A DNA stretch of 64,000 bases, taken from assembly GCA_963576725.1 (NCBI GenBank), contig OY755241.1, forward strand, positions 61,501,071-61,565,070, written 5' to 3'. Position numbers and translations under genes: made by a program. The notes under the pieces were generated by a model, which saw only the letters and a list, made by a program, of their open reading frames with translations, made no database searches and was not told the origin of the DNA. The stretch is from Azorinus chamasolen (taxonomy: Eukaryota > Mollusca > Bivalvia > Cardiida > Solecurtidae). This document shows positions 30,450 to 43,159 of the stretch, in pieces (position 1 is the stretch's first letter; every line of letters starts with the position of its first letter).

Positions 30450-30458
30450 TGTAGATGG

Positions 30459-30489
<31 letters not shown>

Positions 30490-30565
30490 CATGTAGGTAG
30501 ATAGACAGACAGACAGATTCTGTTATACAGACACACGAACAGATAGATAGATAGATAGATAGACA
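30450..30565. repeat. GATA/GACA microsatellite
   Basis: Runs of AGATAGATAGATA interrupted by short unique pieces; the minus strand reads TCTA. Confidence 0.9.
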
Positions 30566-30799
30566 TAATACCGGTGGTCAAATAAGCTTTCAAGGACGAT
30601 CGCAATGAACGAACCAGTCGATTTTTGAGCAGATTTCAACTCGAGTTGAATACCTTTTACTTACAAGAAAACCATTGATGCAAAGCATCAAAGGCGCGGA
30701 TTACTGAATAATAAATACAAATCATTGTGTTTTATATAAAAAATGTTTGTATTACTCCTATGGCTTTAGTAACACAACACAATTCTTCCATTTCACCAT

Positions 30800-31095
30800 A
30801 AAGGATCCTTGAAACGTCTAAGTTATAGTTATACAATAACCCTTCCAGTCTCACAATCTGAACATTTTCTCAAATGCACAGCTTATTGCAGGTCTAAAGT
30901 TCGGACACTCATTTCCGTAAAGAATGTGTTATCGTTTTCTGGATTACATAGTCGGCCATCACGATCTTACCCCTGGATCTCTTACATTTTAGACTGATGA
31001 ATTTCACAGTTGTATTGTACATATAGTTTTGCATTATTTTGTATTAAATTTTGTATACTTGCCCAATAAAATTATTATCATTATTATTATTATTA
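30800..31095 (+). mobile_element. Probable LINE 3' end with TTA-rich tail
   Basis: Non-coding sequence ending TTGCCCAATAAAATTATTAT followed by an (ATT)n tail, as at the 3' ends of many mollusc LINEs. No coding remnant identified. Confidence 0.35.
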
Positions 31096-31589
31096 AAAAG
31101 CAGTAATTTCAGTCGGATTGCCATAGTAACCAACAAACGCTCTTCATTTCCGTGCTTTAAGAAACTATCAATTTAGTTGATTTTCCATCAAACTACTTTA
31201 CTAATTATGCCCCGCCCCTGATTTAAACGGTTGTCATAAATACAAACAATTCTACACTGAAAAAAAGTATGTCCACCTGTTTCCAACTATATAAAATTGT
31301 ATTATTCCATACATAATATTCTTATAATCATAAATACAAATTAAAAATCACTCGCAATTCTTGATAAATCAGCCCTCCTACCAGAGAAATTCCAATACCA
31401 GCGTTCCATATAAAGCGCGGGACCTTCAGGCTCCCGCACAATTATATATATCACGTGCGAAGGACACCCGTGGAATATGCACGAGTCTCATGCCAACTTG
31501 GGATAATAATACGCTGATGTAAAGGAATGTCGCTCAAATGTCACGTTAGCTATTGAAAGGCGCGAAAAGCTTTGCTGTGTATTTGGGTG
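31096..31589. other. Unassigned intergenic sequence
   Basis: No gene or recognised repeat seen. Confidence 0.35.
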
Positions 31590-31980
31590 TGTACGGATCA
31601 CAGGTGTTCGGCTCATGAAATATGTCTAAAATAAGTTAAAATGTCTCTTAATTGACGTTTTGTAACATTTGGTCCGAAAAAATAAAGTTTGGGGTGTTTT
31701 GAGACAAAGCTGAAATTGCGTATATTCTATATTTATAAGAGAAAGGCAAATAACTCGGGCCTTCAGATCCCCGGTTGCTCCGCTTCAACTGCAATTATTT
31801 TCGACCGGAGGGGAATTTCACAACAAAACAAAGATTATATAGAAAGAAAAATGTTTTAATCTACACGCCGGTACCAAATATCTCATACTTTGTCTCCGTT
31901 TTAGCCAGTACGAGGGGCAAATATCTTCAGAAAACCGTGTTTTTCATTAAGTCGGAAACAATATAGTTGGCGACCAAATG
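31590..31980 (+). repeat. Repeat U copy 1, left part (target of the giant element)
   Basis: Begins GTTCGGCTCATGAAATATGT and ends GTTGGCGACCAAATG. Matches 61.70-62.20 kb in the same orientation and 60.90-61.27 kb inverted. It resumes at 60363 after the giant element. Confidence 0.88.
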
Positions 31981-34900
31981 GGGTATGTCTAAACACCGGA
32001 TATGACGGATATGACTCTCATATCCGCGGATATGAGATTCGCAGACTAAAATCGGCTACAAAAGCATTATTTTTTATTAGAAAAACATTTTATCGAGCCG
32101 AATGACTAATATTATATATATTTATTATTTGAAATACTTAAAATTTAATATACGGTGCGTAATAGGTAGTTATAATCGAATTTATCTCCACCGGATATGA
32201 CAGCCATATTCGTTGTGAGGGATAAACACCGGATATGACTTTTAAACTCCTAATATCTCTCAATAACTTAAGGTTTTAGTCAGGGAATGGCTACCTTATA
32301 ACACTTATGACTCTATAAAGGAATTTTGATCACATTTCAACTTAATAGAGGGTACAAAATTCATAATATTCGGCATGTACCGGGTAAGAAAGTCATATTC
32401 GTTGTAAGAGAGAAACAACGGATATAACTTGAAAACTCATAATAACTCGTAAAAAATTAATTTTTAGTGCAGGGAATGTCTATCTAATCACATTATGAAT
32501 CTTCACTGAAATTTTGCTCACGTTTCAACCAAAGAAAGCCAAACAAATCATAATATTCGGGGGTCATTCGGGAAGCACGGACCGCAGAGAAACGCTATGA
32601 GGGAGAAACACAGAATATGACCTTAAAACTCCTAATATCTCATAATAACCTAAAGTTAAAGTTACAGAACAGCTGCCGAATCACAGTATGACTCTTCACC
32701 GAAATATTTGCTCATGCTTCTACTAAAGAAAGTTGATATTCATAATAGTCGGCATGCGCCTGATGTTAAAGTCATATTCGTTGTGAGGGAGAAACACCGG
32801 ATATGACTTTAAAACTCATAATATCTCTCAATAACTTATGGTTTTAGTCAGGGAATGGCTACCTTATCACAGCATGACTCTATACTGGAATTTTGATCAC
32901 GTTTCAACTTAATAGAGGGTACAAAATGCATAATATTCGGCATGTACCGGATATGAAAGTCATATTCGTTGTGTGGGAGAAACACCGGATATGACTTGAA
33001 AACTCATAATAACTCGTAATGAGTTATTTTTTAATGTAGGGAATGGCTATCTTATCACATTATGAATCTTTGAACACTGAAATTTTGCTCACGTTTCACG
33101 AAATAAAGCCAAACAAATCATAATATTCGGGATCATTCGGGAAGCACGGACCGCAGAGAAACGCTATGAGGGAGAAACACCGGACATGATTTTAAAACTC
33201 CCAATAGCTCATAATAACTTAAGGTTTTAGTTAAGGAATGGCTACCTAATCACAGTATGACTCTATACTGGAATTTTGATCACGTTTCAACTTAAGAGAG
33301 GTTACAAAATCCATAATATTCGGCATATACCGGATATGAAAGTCATATTCTTTGTGTGAGAGAAACACCGGATATGACTTGAAAACTCATAATAACTCGT
33401 AATGAATTATTTTTTAATGTAGGGAATGGCTATCTAATCACATTATGAATCTTTGAACACTGAAATTTTGCTCACGTTTCACGAAATAAAGCCAAACAAA
33501 TCATAATATTCGGGATCATTCGGGAAGCACGGACCGCAGAGAAACGCTATGAGGGAGAAACACCGGATATGACTTTAAAACTCCCAATAGCTCATAATAA
33601 CTTAAGGTTTTAGTTAAGGAATGGCTACCTAATCACAGTATGACTCTATACTGGAATTTTGATCACGTTTCAACTTAAGAGAGGTTACAAAATCCATAAT
33701 ATTCGGCATATACCGGATATGAAAGTCATATTCGTTGTGTGAGAGAAACACCGGATATGACTTGAAAACTCATAATAACTCGTAATGAATTATTTTTTAA
33801 TGTAGGGAATGGCTATCTAATCACATTATGAATCTTTGAACACTGAAATTTTGCTCACGTTTCACGAAAGAAAGCCAAACAAATCATAATATTCGGGATC
33901 ATTCGGGAAGCACGGACCGCAGAGAAATGCTATGAGGGAGAAACACCGGATATGACTTTAAAACTCCCAATAGCTCATAATAACTTAAGGTTTTAGTTAA
34001 GGAATGGCTACCTAATCACAGTATGACTCTATACTGGAATTTTGATCACGTTTCAACTTAAGAGAGGTTACAAAATCCATAATATTCGGCATATACCGGA
34101 TATGAAAGTCATATTCGTTGTGTGAGAGAAACACCGGATATGACTTGAAAACTCATAATAACTCGTAATAAATTAATTTTTAATATGGGGAATGGCTATC
34201 TAATCACATTATGAATCTTCACTGAAATTTTGCTCACGTTTCAACTAAAGAAAGCCAAACAAATCATAATATTCGGGGGTCATTCGGGAAGTACGGACCG
34301 CAGAGAAACGCTATGAGGGAGAAACACCGGATATGACTTTAAAACTCCCAATAGCTCGTAATAACTCAAGGTTTTAGTTAAGGAATGGCTACCTAATCAC
34401 AGTATGACTCTATACTGGAATATTGATCACGTTTCAACTTAAGAGAGGTTACAAAATCCATAATATTCGGCATATACCGGATATGAAAGTCATATTCGTT
34501 GTGTGAGAGAAACACCGGATATGACTTGAAAACTGATAATAACTCGTAATAAATTATTTTTCAATGTGGGGAATGGCTATCTAATCACATTATGAATCTT
34601 AAATGAAAGAAAAACCAAACAAATCATAATATTCGGGGTCATTCGGGAAGCAAGGACAGCGGAGAAACGTTATGAGGGAGAAACACCGGATATGACCTCA
34701 AAACTCCTAATATCTCATAATAACTTAAAGTTAGTTATAGAATGGCTGTGAAATCTCAGTATGACTCTTCGCCGAAATATTTGCTCGTAAGAAATCACAA
34801 TATCATAATATTCGGCATGCACTGGATATGAATGTCATATTCGTTATGAGGGAGAAACACCGGATATGACTTTTAAACTCGTAATATCTCTTATTAACTT

Positions 34901-35250
34901 TATGTTAAAGGTATGGAATGGCTACCTAATGACAGTATGTCTCTTCACTGAAATTTGTGCTCAGGCTTCAACTAAAGAACGCTAAAAAAACATAATATTC
35001 GACATGCAAGAGGTGACCGCAGAGAAACGTCCCGGAGATATGTAGATAATCTTGAGCCTCAAAGGCATTCTCATAATTTCTCACAATAAAAAAGTTTAAG
35101 TTTGGGGAATGGCTACTTATTCACATGCTTCAACTAAAGAAAGATAAAGAAATTTATTATTTTCGGCATACAGGAACACGGACCGCGGAGAAACGTCCCG
35201 GAGAAATATGGACAATCTTGAGCCTGAAAAGCATTATGTATTCTAAATAA
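31981..35250 (+). repeat. Left arm satellite, about 190-bp monomer
   Basis: About 17 monomers with CACCGGATATGAC, GTCATATTCGTTGTGAGGGA, GGAATGGCTACCTAATCACA and CATAATATTCGGCATG. Between 33.2 and 34.4 kb alternating 188- and 195-bp monomers form a 383-bp higher-order repeat (starts 33235, 33618, 34001, 34382). Confidence 0.92.
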
Positions 35251-35580
35251 TTGAAAAGACCGGATATGAAGCTAAAATTGGTTAAAACTGGTTTGAAGCA
35301 TACTCGATTAAGTTTTAACCTCTTTCAAAGTGTGTCAATATTTCTAAATACATGTATTCATCAGGTAAAGACATTGTCAATAACGCTGTAATTTTATAGG
35401 TATAAAAAATACCTGATGCGTTGTATTGCAAAACCTTTAACCTTTAGCCTGGTGAGCAATTTATTTCATTGGAGAATTTCTCACGATTCATTTACCTTCT
35501 GTGAAAAACAAATCAAGTCACATCTGGGTTCAATCTGTTTGCAGAAGTAAACATATACCTGTCCTCGCCAAGCTAAAGGT
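35251..35580. other. Unassigned sequence inside the giant element
   Basis: AT-rich, no gene; CCTTTAACCTTTAGCCTGGT near 35430 recurs at about 36165. Confidence 0.35.
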
Positions 35581-36345
35581 TTTACTTTTTACTCCATGAA
35601 TACGCCTTTGTACGCCTTAGCAAACACAGTAGACCCAGATTGGAGGCTCCTATAGAAGCCGTCTGATTAGGGTCTGCTCGGTTTGCTTATGATATAATAT
35701 AGATAAATGTTAAAAGCATAATACTTTTCTTAGATACTCAGAATTAAATCTTTCGAGCCGAATATCTAGCTGTAACCGATTTTTATCTCTCAGTCATATG
35801 AATGGCCGCATATGAATTTCATATTCGATTGGACGGAGAAACGCAGGATATGACTTTAAAACTCATGATTACGCATACATATTTAAGGTTGAACCAGAAG
35901 GTATGCTGTTTTACACATTATTCCTATTTTCTGGAAGTTTAACTGTTAATTATTACAGGTAAGAAAACTATAAAAAAAAACAACCTATGTTTATTACTAA
36001 AATATATGAGGTGCCTTATCTTTATATGAAACTTATATTATGTTATGGCGGATAGCCATAGGATATGATCTAAGGAAAAGGATAAACGCCTTTAATAGTT
36101 ATCTGTCTGAAACGCGCTAATAAGTATTTATATAAAAAAAAGTATTGTGTGCTGCATATCAGGGCATTCAACCTTTAGCCTTGTGAGCAAACTTATTTCA
36201 CTAGAGAAATTAAGTTTTCTTTCAGTTATCGCGGTTTATTTAGTTTTTATCTATGTTCAAATGCGGAATACCTAGCTAAGCGTTTTTTTTTTATTTCCCA
36301 CAGATTTGAAAAGCAAGTGCGTTAGGACTGAGAAGCACTGGATAT
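35580..36345. repeat. Family A half-element and diverged satellite
   Basis: 35583-35720 is a family A left half with hairpin (AACACAGTAGACCCAGATTG). 35750-35900 is diverged arm satellite (CATATGAATTTCATATTCG, GGAGAAACGCAGGATATGAC). Confidence 0.6.
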
Positions 36346-36348
36346 TAA

Positions 36349-36598
36349 TTAACCCTTTCCCTCATATAAACGTGTTTTCACGCATTTGCCAACCGAGTAA
36401 ACCCAGATTAGACGGCTCCTAGAGGAGCCGTCTGATCAGGGTATACTCTGTTTGCTATTGGAATTTGATAGATATGTTTCTTTGCTTTTAAAAATGGCTA
36501 CAATGATCTACCTTCCATGTTTCATTACAACTACTTCATCCATGAACATTCAGTAGGTATTGAACTTTGTAATAAACACAGAACAGGGAAAGGGTTAA
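36349..36598. mobile_element. TTAA hairpin MITE, family A long form, complete (250 bp)
   Basis: TTAACCCTTTCCCTCATA at the left, hairpin apex GACGGCTCCTAGAGGAGCCG, GAACAGGGAAAGGGTTAA at the right. Confidence 0.87.
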
Positions 36599-38510
36599 TC
36601 TAAAGCTCGTTATGTCGCATACATACACACTGTTTAACCAGTAAAATGCTTCACATTATGGATCTTCCCTGGAAGTTCACTTCAAATTAGAGCTAAGAAA
36701 AATCATTTCAATGACACCCACCCCCACCCGCTCCCTGTCCTGTGATAGGAAATATATACATGCATTTGTTAGGACACACCGGTAACTTCCCAAAGAAATT
36801 CGGGTATGAGCAACAAAAGCATCTCTTCTAAAATATTATATTTTATATATATTATCTATATTCTATTAAACATATTTATTAACAGTAAATATACATATAC
36901 CGAAAATAACATTTTTAGTGCCGATTATTTAGACTAGTGATTAAATATCTCCCACGGATATGGAAGACGAAGAAACACCGGATATGAATCTATATTTAGA
37001 ATTATTCTGCAAGTACGAACACTTCATTCATTCATTCATTCATTCATTCGGGTTTTTTCCTTTGTTCGTTCGTTCATTCGTTCGTTAGAAAGGAATTACT
37101 TTCACAATATGACTGTTTACATGGGGTACCGTTTACATGGGTTCTATTTCCCTAAGATCTGAAAATCCTAGTAATTCGCAATGAGAAGTATCGAATATGA
37201 GCCACGGAAACCACATATCTTGTAAAAAGGCATTGTTCTCACACAATGACTAAACTTTTTACAAAGTAATTGGCGATGCAAAGAGAATAGTCCCTAATTT
37301 CAAGGTCTAGAGGCCTGTTTGTACCGATTACTCCATGTGTCTAAAATTTACAGCTTATCTGGGTCTATTATTTAAATTGTAATTACTGGATGTACAACAA
37401 TGAAGGTTATGGTTTCATGGAACATGTTCAAACTAAGCAGCTGATCTGGGTCATTGAATGCAAATGACAATTTTTAAGTTGATTGTTAGCGATATTTATC
37501 CTTTAACATGCTACAGAACCAAACTAAAGGCAAGCAAGTTCGACTATATTCTACGGATGAATTTCATCTTAAACATGCTGTTCGTAATTATGAAATCTAC
37601 TCTGATTTAACAGCAAATTTCTTCTAAAGATCAGCATCTTACTTCATTGAATTTCCGTTCCTCGTTTTCATCTATATTATAAATTACATAATATCCCCAT
37701 CCCATGCTAAGTAACTAAGTCAGGCGTGAACCTAAGCCACGCCCTTATGAAATATGATTGGTCAATTCGATAATGGGGCAGAAGATAACGATTGAGTCAA
37801 AGAGATACCATATATCACGGGTCTCAATAAAAAAGGAAGCTGTAGGCTATAATTTTTAATCTATATACATTCGCATCGGGATGCTATTGAACAGAATGTA
37901 TGTGTTAAAATATTTTACCTGCTGTCTGCTCAAGTTAATAAAGTATTAATTATAACTTGCTGGAACCTTATTCAAACTCAGTTGTTAACTATAAACAAAT
38001 GTACTAGTTACATGTATATTTCCGGTAATGAATGTTAAGTTAAAATCAGGATATACACCGTTCGGTCTATAATAATATAAAATAACATAATTTGTAAAAC
38101 TTATTTGCAATCTTGATATTGTATTATTTCACTACATTCACTCCTCGCTTTGTTTTATTCTGGTAGTTGTGTATAAAAATACAGCATGAGTTTTTGTTTT
38201 GAGAACAGTTACGTTGAAAATGCAGTTTGCTGAATAGTATTTGCACATATTCATTTCAAAAAAGGTTTATTCAATTCTTTAATGTATAAGATATACAACA
38301 ATATGGTTAGAGCAAACTAACAAGTGTAAAGGCATAAAAACTATACAATGTGGTATTTATGTAATGGGTATCTATAAATATATGAATGTTTGGGTGGACG
38401 TACGGACTGACGGACAGGCGGACGGAATCCGGTATGGACCAACGAAGGGTGACCGAATTAATGGAATGACCGAAGTAATGAAGTAATGAATGAATGAACG
38501 CACATTCCCG
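36599..38510. other. Interior of giant element, non-coding
   Basis: Contains an (ATTC)n / (GTTC)n microsatellite at 37022-37087, a satellite remnant at 36950-36990, and GTGAACCTAAGCCACGCCCT at about 37725, which recurs inverted near 56350 and directly near 47070. 38395-38440 (ACGGACAGGCGGACGGA) recurs inverted near 56510. No gene seen. Confidence 0.5.
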
Positions 38511-38519
38511 TTTCAACTA

Positions 38520-39930
38520 AATATAGCTAAAAATCATAATATTCGGCATGTACCGCATTTGAAAGTCATATTCGTTGTGAGGGAGAAACACCGGATATGA
38601 CTTTAAATCCCATAATATCTCATATTAACTTAAGGTTAAAGTTATGGAATGGCTACCTAATCATCGAATGGCTCTTTACTGAAATTTATGCTCAGGCCAC
38701 AACTGAATAAAGCTTAAAAAAAATCATAATATTCGGCACGCAGGGGCACGGACCGGAGACAAACGCCCAGGAGATATATGGATAATCAAGAGCCTCAAAT
38801 GCAATCTGCATTCTGAATAGTTATACAGTTTAGTGTGTTGACTGACTGTTTGCAATGCTTATAAATTGATTTACAGTGCGTAATAAGTAGTTATAATCGA
38901 ATTTATCTCCCCCAGATATGAAAGTCATATTCGTTGTGAGGTAGAAACACCGGATATGACTTTAAAACTCCTAATATCTCATAAAAACTTACGGTTTTAG
39001 CACGGGAATAGTTACTTAATCACAGTATGACTCTTCACTGAAATATTTGCTCACGTTTCAACTAAATAAAGTTGAAAATGCATTATATTCCGCATGTAGG
39101 CCTACCGGATATGAAAGTCATATTCGTTGTGAGAGAAAAGCACCGGGTATGACTTTAAAACGCCTAATATCTCAAATTAACTTCAGCTTAAAGTTATGGA
39201 ATGGCTACCTAATCACAGTATGGCTCTTCACTGAAACTCATGCCCAGGCCTCAACTAAAGAAAGCTAAAAAAAATCATAATGTTGGGCATGCATCGGATA
39301 CGAACGACATATTTCGTTGTGAGGGAGAAATACCGGATATGACTTTATATCTCATAATAACTTAAAAGGTTTAATTGGGCAATGACTAACTAATCACAGC
39401 ATGATTTTTCATTGAAATTTTGCTCATGCTGCAACTAAGGAAAGCTAAAAAAAATATTTAAATCGTCATGCACGAGCACGGACCGCAGAGAAACGCACCG
39501 GAGATATATGGATAATCTAGAGCCTTAAAAACGGTGTCGGGAAGAAATACCGGATATGACTTGAAAACACCTAATTTCTCCTTACAACTGAAGGTTTATG
39601 TTGCGGAATCGCTACCTAATCACAGTATGACTCTTCACTGAAATAATTGCTCGTGCTTCAACTAAAGAAAGCTAAATAAATTAATAATATTCGGCATGTA
39701 CCGGATATGAACGTCATATTCGCTGTGAGGGAGAAGCACCGGATATGACTTTAAAACCCAGAATATCTCATAAAAACTTAAGGTTTGAGTTGGGGAATAG
39801 TTACCTAATCACAGTATGACTCTTCCCTGAAATGTTTGCTCATGCCTCAACATAACATTCGGCATGCGGGAGCACGGACCGCAAAGAAACGCCCCATATA
39901 TATATTGATAATCTAGATCCTCAAAAGTAT
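38520..39930 (+). repeat. Arm satellite, internal block
   Basis: About seven diverged monomers of the same 190-bp satellite in left-arm orientation, with GCACGGACCG...GAAACGC variants. Confidence 0.88.
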
Positions 39931-40306
39931 TCTGTTTTCTAAATAGTTATGTATTGTTTATTATGGTTACTGATTGTTTGCAATGCTTAGACATTAATTG
40001 ACAATTGTCCTTTTGTAAATAAATCCCTTTGTATCCATTGTCGTGCCGTTACCGGCCAATACTTTTTTTCACAATAGAATAGTTACGAGCAATTGAGCAC
40101 GCCTATCACCATTTCCTGAATAGGTTGATAGTGGCTATATAAAACGGTAATACAACAGTAATACCCTATGTAACCGATTACAAACTATTTGCGCATGCAG
40201 ACGGCGTGGGTCTGGATTGGACACAATTGAATTTGTGTTGGATCCAAATCCAAACTGTTTGCCAATCATTTTAACTGAACAGTAATATAAGGTCAGATTT
40301 CGCTTT

Positions 40307-40517
40307 TTAACTCTTTGCACGCTGGTGACGAAAAAGTGATTACGTTTGCAAACGGTTTGGATCCTGATGAGACGCCACGTAACGCGGCGTCTCATCAGGA
40401 TCCAAACTGTTTGTCACTCTGACAGTATTTTGAAAAAATTCTCAAGATACTCATTTTGGAACAGTGGCGGACGACAATTGTTGCAGACGACAGTTTACCC
40501 AGCATGCAAAGAGTTGA
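40307..40517. mobile_element. TTAA hairpin MITE, family G
   Basis: TTAACTCTTTGCACGCTGG at the left and CCAGCATGCAAAGAGTTGA at the right. Strong hairpin AAACGGTTTGGATCCTGATG / CATCAGGATCCAAACTGTTT. A diverged relative lies at 45.88-46.09 kb. Confidence 0.8.
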
Positions 40518-40519
40518 TT

Positions 40520-41490
40520 ATATCTAGACCCATATTTATTTAATGCTAAGGTGAAGTTGAAGCATACTGAACTACATGTATTTTGTACTTACATTGTAAA
40601 CACATTATGCTTCTTGCATATGACATTAAAATAATAATTGTGTATACTTACTCATCGAATTATGCTGCAGACGAGAGAGAGGGTAGGAGTCATGCTTTCC
40701 TTCGCTCAAGTCTGCAGTAAATCTGAGTAGTAATTTAAGACAACAACAACAACAACAACAAAACAATAATTTAACAATGTAACCTCCTGTTGGTCTTGAC
40801 AATAATTTCGCTTTCGGTCATTGCTAAGAGCAACAAACGGGGTTACAAAAGGTTTTGTCTGATGCGTTCAGTTGTGTTATAATCTTCAATGCACAACGCA
40901 TTTTTATTCTGAATCTTGCTAAAAGATAATCATTATATGCAAACTAAATGTGTTTGCAATACCTGACTATTGCTTGTGTTTATATTATTATCTGATTATG
41001 ATACATATTATACTAAATTCAGTCGTATCATACATGTACTAAGGGTTCGCCTAAAATAATCAGTATACGCTTAAATGACATTCATAGTTCTAACTCATCC
41101 GTATATTACAACATAATCGGTTGTTATATTTTACCTTCCTTTTTCGATCTGTGTTATATAGCACCAGTGTTAAATGTGAAATGCACACATCTAGCATGAA
41201 TTAAAAAAATATAGAGCAGAACTATCGTTTAATTCTGGACCAATCATCAACACATGATGGCTGGTCAGGATCTAAACTGCTATGCAAGATTGCCTCAACG
41301 GACCAATGGAATATAATGGTCGTTTCCTGTAGTTAAAGTTCTATACGATTTCAATCTTTACAATACCTCACTGACACAACATATTTTGATTTACTTTATG
41401 CATGTATATTACTTGATGCTTTTGCTGTTCATAAAAAATGTGAACCAAAGCGTGAATAAAATTGAGTTGAGTTGAGTTTGAGTAATAAGT
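40520..41490. other. Interior non-coding sequence with a LINE-like tail
   Basis: (CAA)n at 40741-40766. 41340-41480 ends AATAAAATTGAGTTGAGTTG, resembling a LINE 3' end with a TTGAG tail. No coding sequence recognised. Confidence 0.4.
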
Positions 41491-41526
41491 AGTTATAATC
41501 GAATTTATCCCCACCAGATATGAAAT

Positions 41527-41848
41527 TCACAAAGTAACAGGAGGTAAAGTGAAGCCTGGAGCGTGACTCGAACCCGGGACCCCTCGCTTACAGGGCGACG
41601 GCTCTACCAACTGAGCTATCCGGGCTGCTATACGAGCTCCACACACCAGAACCACTATACTTCTCCTCCTTCACTTTTTTAGAGGTGCCCCAGCTCTCAG
41701 ATCGTGTTTCTCAATTGCATGGGCTGTCAAACACTTCTGACACCATTAAATTAACAGGAGGAAAAGTGCAGTCTGGAGCGTGACTCGAACCCGGGATCCC
41801 TCGCTTACAGGGCGAGTGCTATACGAGCTCCACACTCAAGAGCCACTG
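41527..41848 (-). mobile_element. tRNA-derived SINE, dimeric, inside the satellite
   Basis: Two tRNA-like modules (41554-41625 and a truncated one at 41773-41830) separated by a GGGGCACCTCTAAAAAAGTG segment. It interrupts a satellite monomer between CCAGATATGAA and GTCATATTGGTTGTGAGG. Confidence 0.65.
41554..41625 (-). tRNA. tRNA-Thr(TGT)-like SINE head, probably not a functional tRNA
   Basis: The 72-nt cloverleaf can be drawn: acceptor GCCCGGA/TCCAGGC (one mismatch), D arm TAGCTCAGTTGGTAGAGC, anticodon stem GTCGC/GCGAG, loop CCTGTAA with anticodon TGT, B box GGTTCGAGTCA. The T stem has two mismatches and position 33 is C rather than U. Confidence 0.45.
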
Positions 41849-41849
41849 C

Positions 41850-42200
41850 AGTCATATTGGTTGTGAGGGAGAAACACCGGATATGACTTTAACACACCTA
41901 ATATCTCGTACTTTAAGTTTAAGTTGGGGAATGGCTACCTAATCACAGTATGACTATTGACTGAAATGTTTGCTAATGCCCCAATTAAAGAACGCAAAAA
42001 ATCATAATTTTCGGCATGCATGAGCACATGTAAGTCATATTCGTTGTCAGGGAGAAACGCCGGATATGACTTTAATGTTCCTAATATCTCGTAATAAATT
42101 TTAAGTTTAAGTTACGTAATGGCTACCTTATCGCAGTATGGCGGTTCACTGAAATGTTTGCCCATGCTGCAACTAAAGAAAGCTAATTCTCAACAAGCTA
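41850..42200 (+). repeat. Arm satellite, short internal block
   Basis: Two diverged monomers (GAGGGAGAAACACCGGATAT, CAGGGAGAAACGCCGGATAT), with a further remnant at 42425-42490. Confidence 0.8.
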
Positions 42201-42514
42201 ACATGTTAATTGGCAAGCGTGTAATAAGATCTTTGTCTGCTGCCTAAGCAATAGAAATAATTTACAATTTATTGAAAAAAAAACAAAGTCTTTACTGCAC
42301 GTGTTCGTGAAATTAAAATGTCATTGTCAATGGGCAATATGTAGATATGCCGCTAGTGTATCTTACAATCGATTTGGTATTCAGTGTTTAAAGTTTAATT
42401 TACCGTGCCTAATAGTGCAGTTACCAATGAGTATGTCTCCCACGGATATTAAAGACATATATGCAGTGAATGAGAAACACCTGACATAAATCTATTTATT
42501 TAGCAAACTTACTT

Positions 42515-42720
42515 GACCCTTTACTCCATAAATACGCATGTATATGCCTTTGCAAACAGAGAAGACCCAGATCAGACGAGTCCTATATGAGGCGTCTGAT
42601 CAGGGTCTGCTCTATTTGCTTATGAATTAATATTGAAATGATTTTATAGATTTTGCGATTGCCAAACATTCGTGTGTTCAGTTGCTATTATAAGAATATA
42701 ATCGAATTAATTTGCATTAC
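42515..42720. mobile_element. Family A MITE, partial
   Basis: CTTTACTCCATAAATACGC, AAACAGAGAAGACCCAGATC hairpin with apex GAGTCCTATATGAGGCG, then GCTTATGAATTAATATTG. Confidence 0.65.
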
Positions 42721-42754
42721 GTTCTTTTTGAAATGTAGTCGAATATCTAATTCA

Positions 42755-43081
42755 TTTAAACCAAAGGTGCTCGACGCATGCTTGGACTCACCCATGGAAA
42801 CAACCCCCCCCCCCCCCCCCAAAAAAAAATAAAAAAAATTGTGATCGTTATATGTTAAACTAGCCTAAAACTATCTATTTGAACCTTAAACCACTCCGAA
42901 AAACAAGAAAAGCACGACCCGGAAAAAAATTTCCTATCGGGTCTATATATGTATTATACATATATAGACCCGATAGGAAATTTTTTCCGGGTCGTGTTTT
43001 TCTCGTTTTTCGGAGTGGTTTTAGGTTCAAATAGATAGTTTTAGGCCAGTTGAACATGCTTCGATCACATTTTTTTTTTTT

Positions 43082-43112
<31 letters not shown>

Positions 43113-43159
43113 GGTCCATGGATGAGTCCAAGCATGCGTCGGGCACCTTTGATTTAAAC
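42755..43159. repeat. About 405-bp palindrome with C/A and T/G runs
   Basis: Centre at 42955 (ATATGTATTATACATAT). Arms pair from AAAGGTGCTCGACGCATGC to GCATGCGTCGGGCACCTTT and include AACCACTCCGAAAAAC / TTTTTCGGAGTGGTT. Each arm has a homopolymer block (Cn-An at 42806-42838, Tn-Gn at 43070-43114). Confidence 0.85.

Noticed and set aside
30809..30997. 62-codon ORF as a gene
   Set aside because: Lies in probable LINE 3' sequence with a TTA tail; no domain.
41554..41625. Functional tRNA-Thr gene
   Set aside because: C33, two T-stem mismatches, a truncated second copy beside it and a SINE context; kept only as a tRNA-like SINE head.
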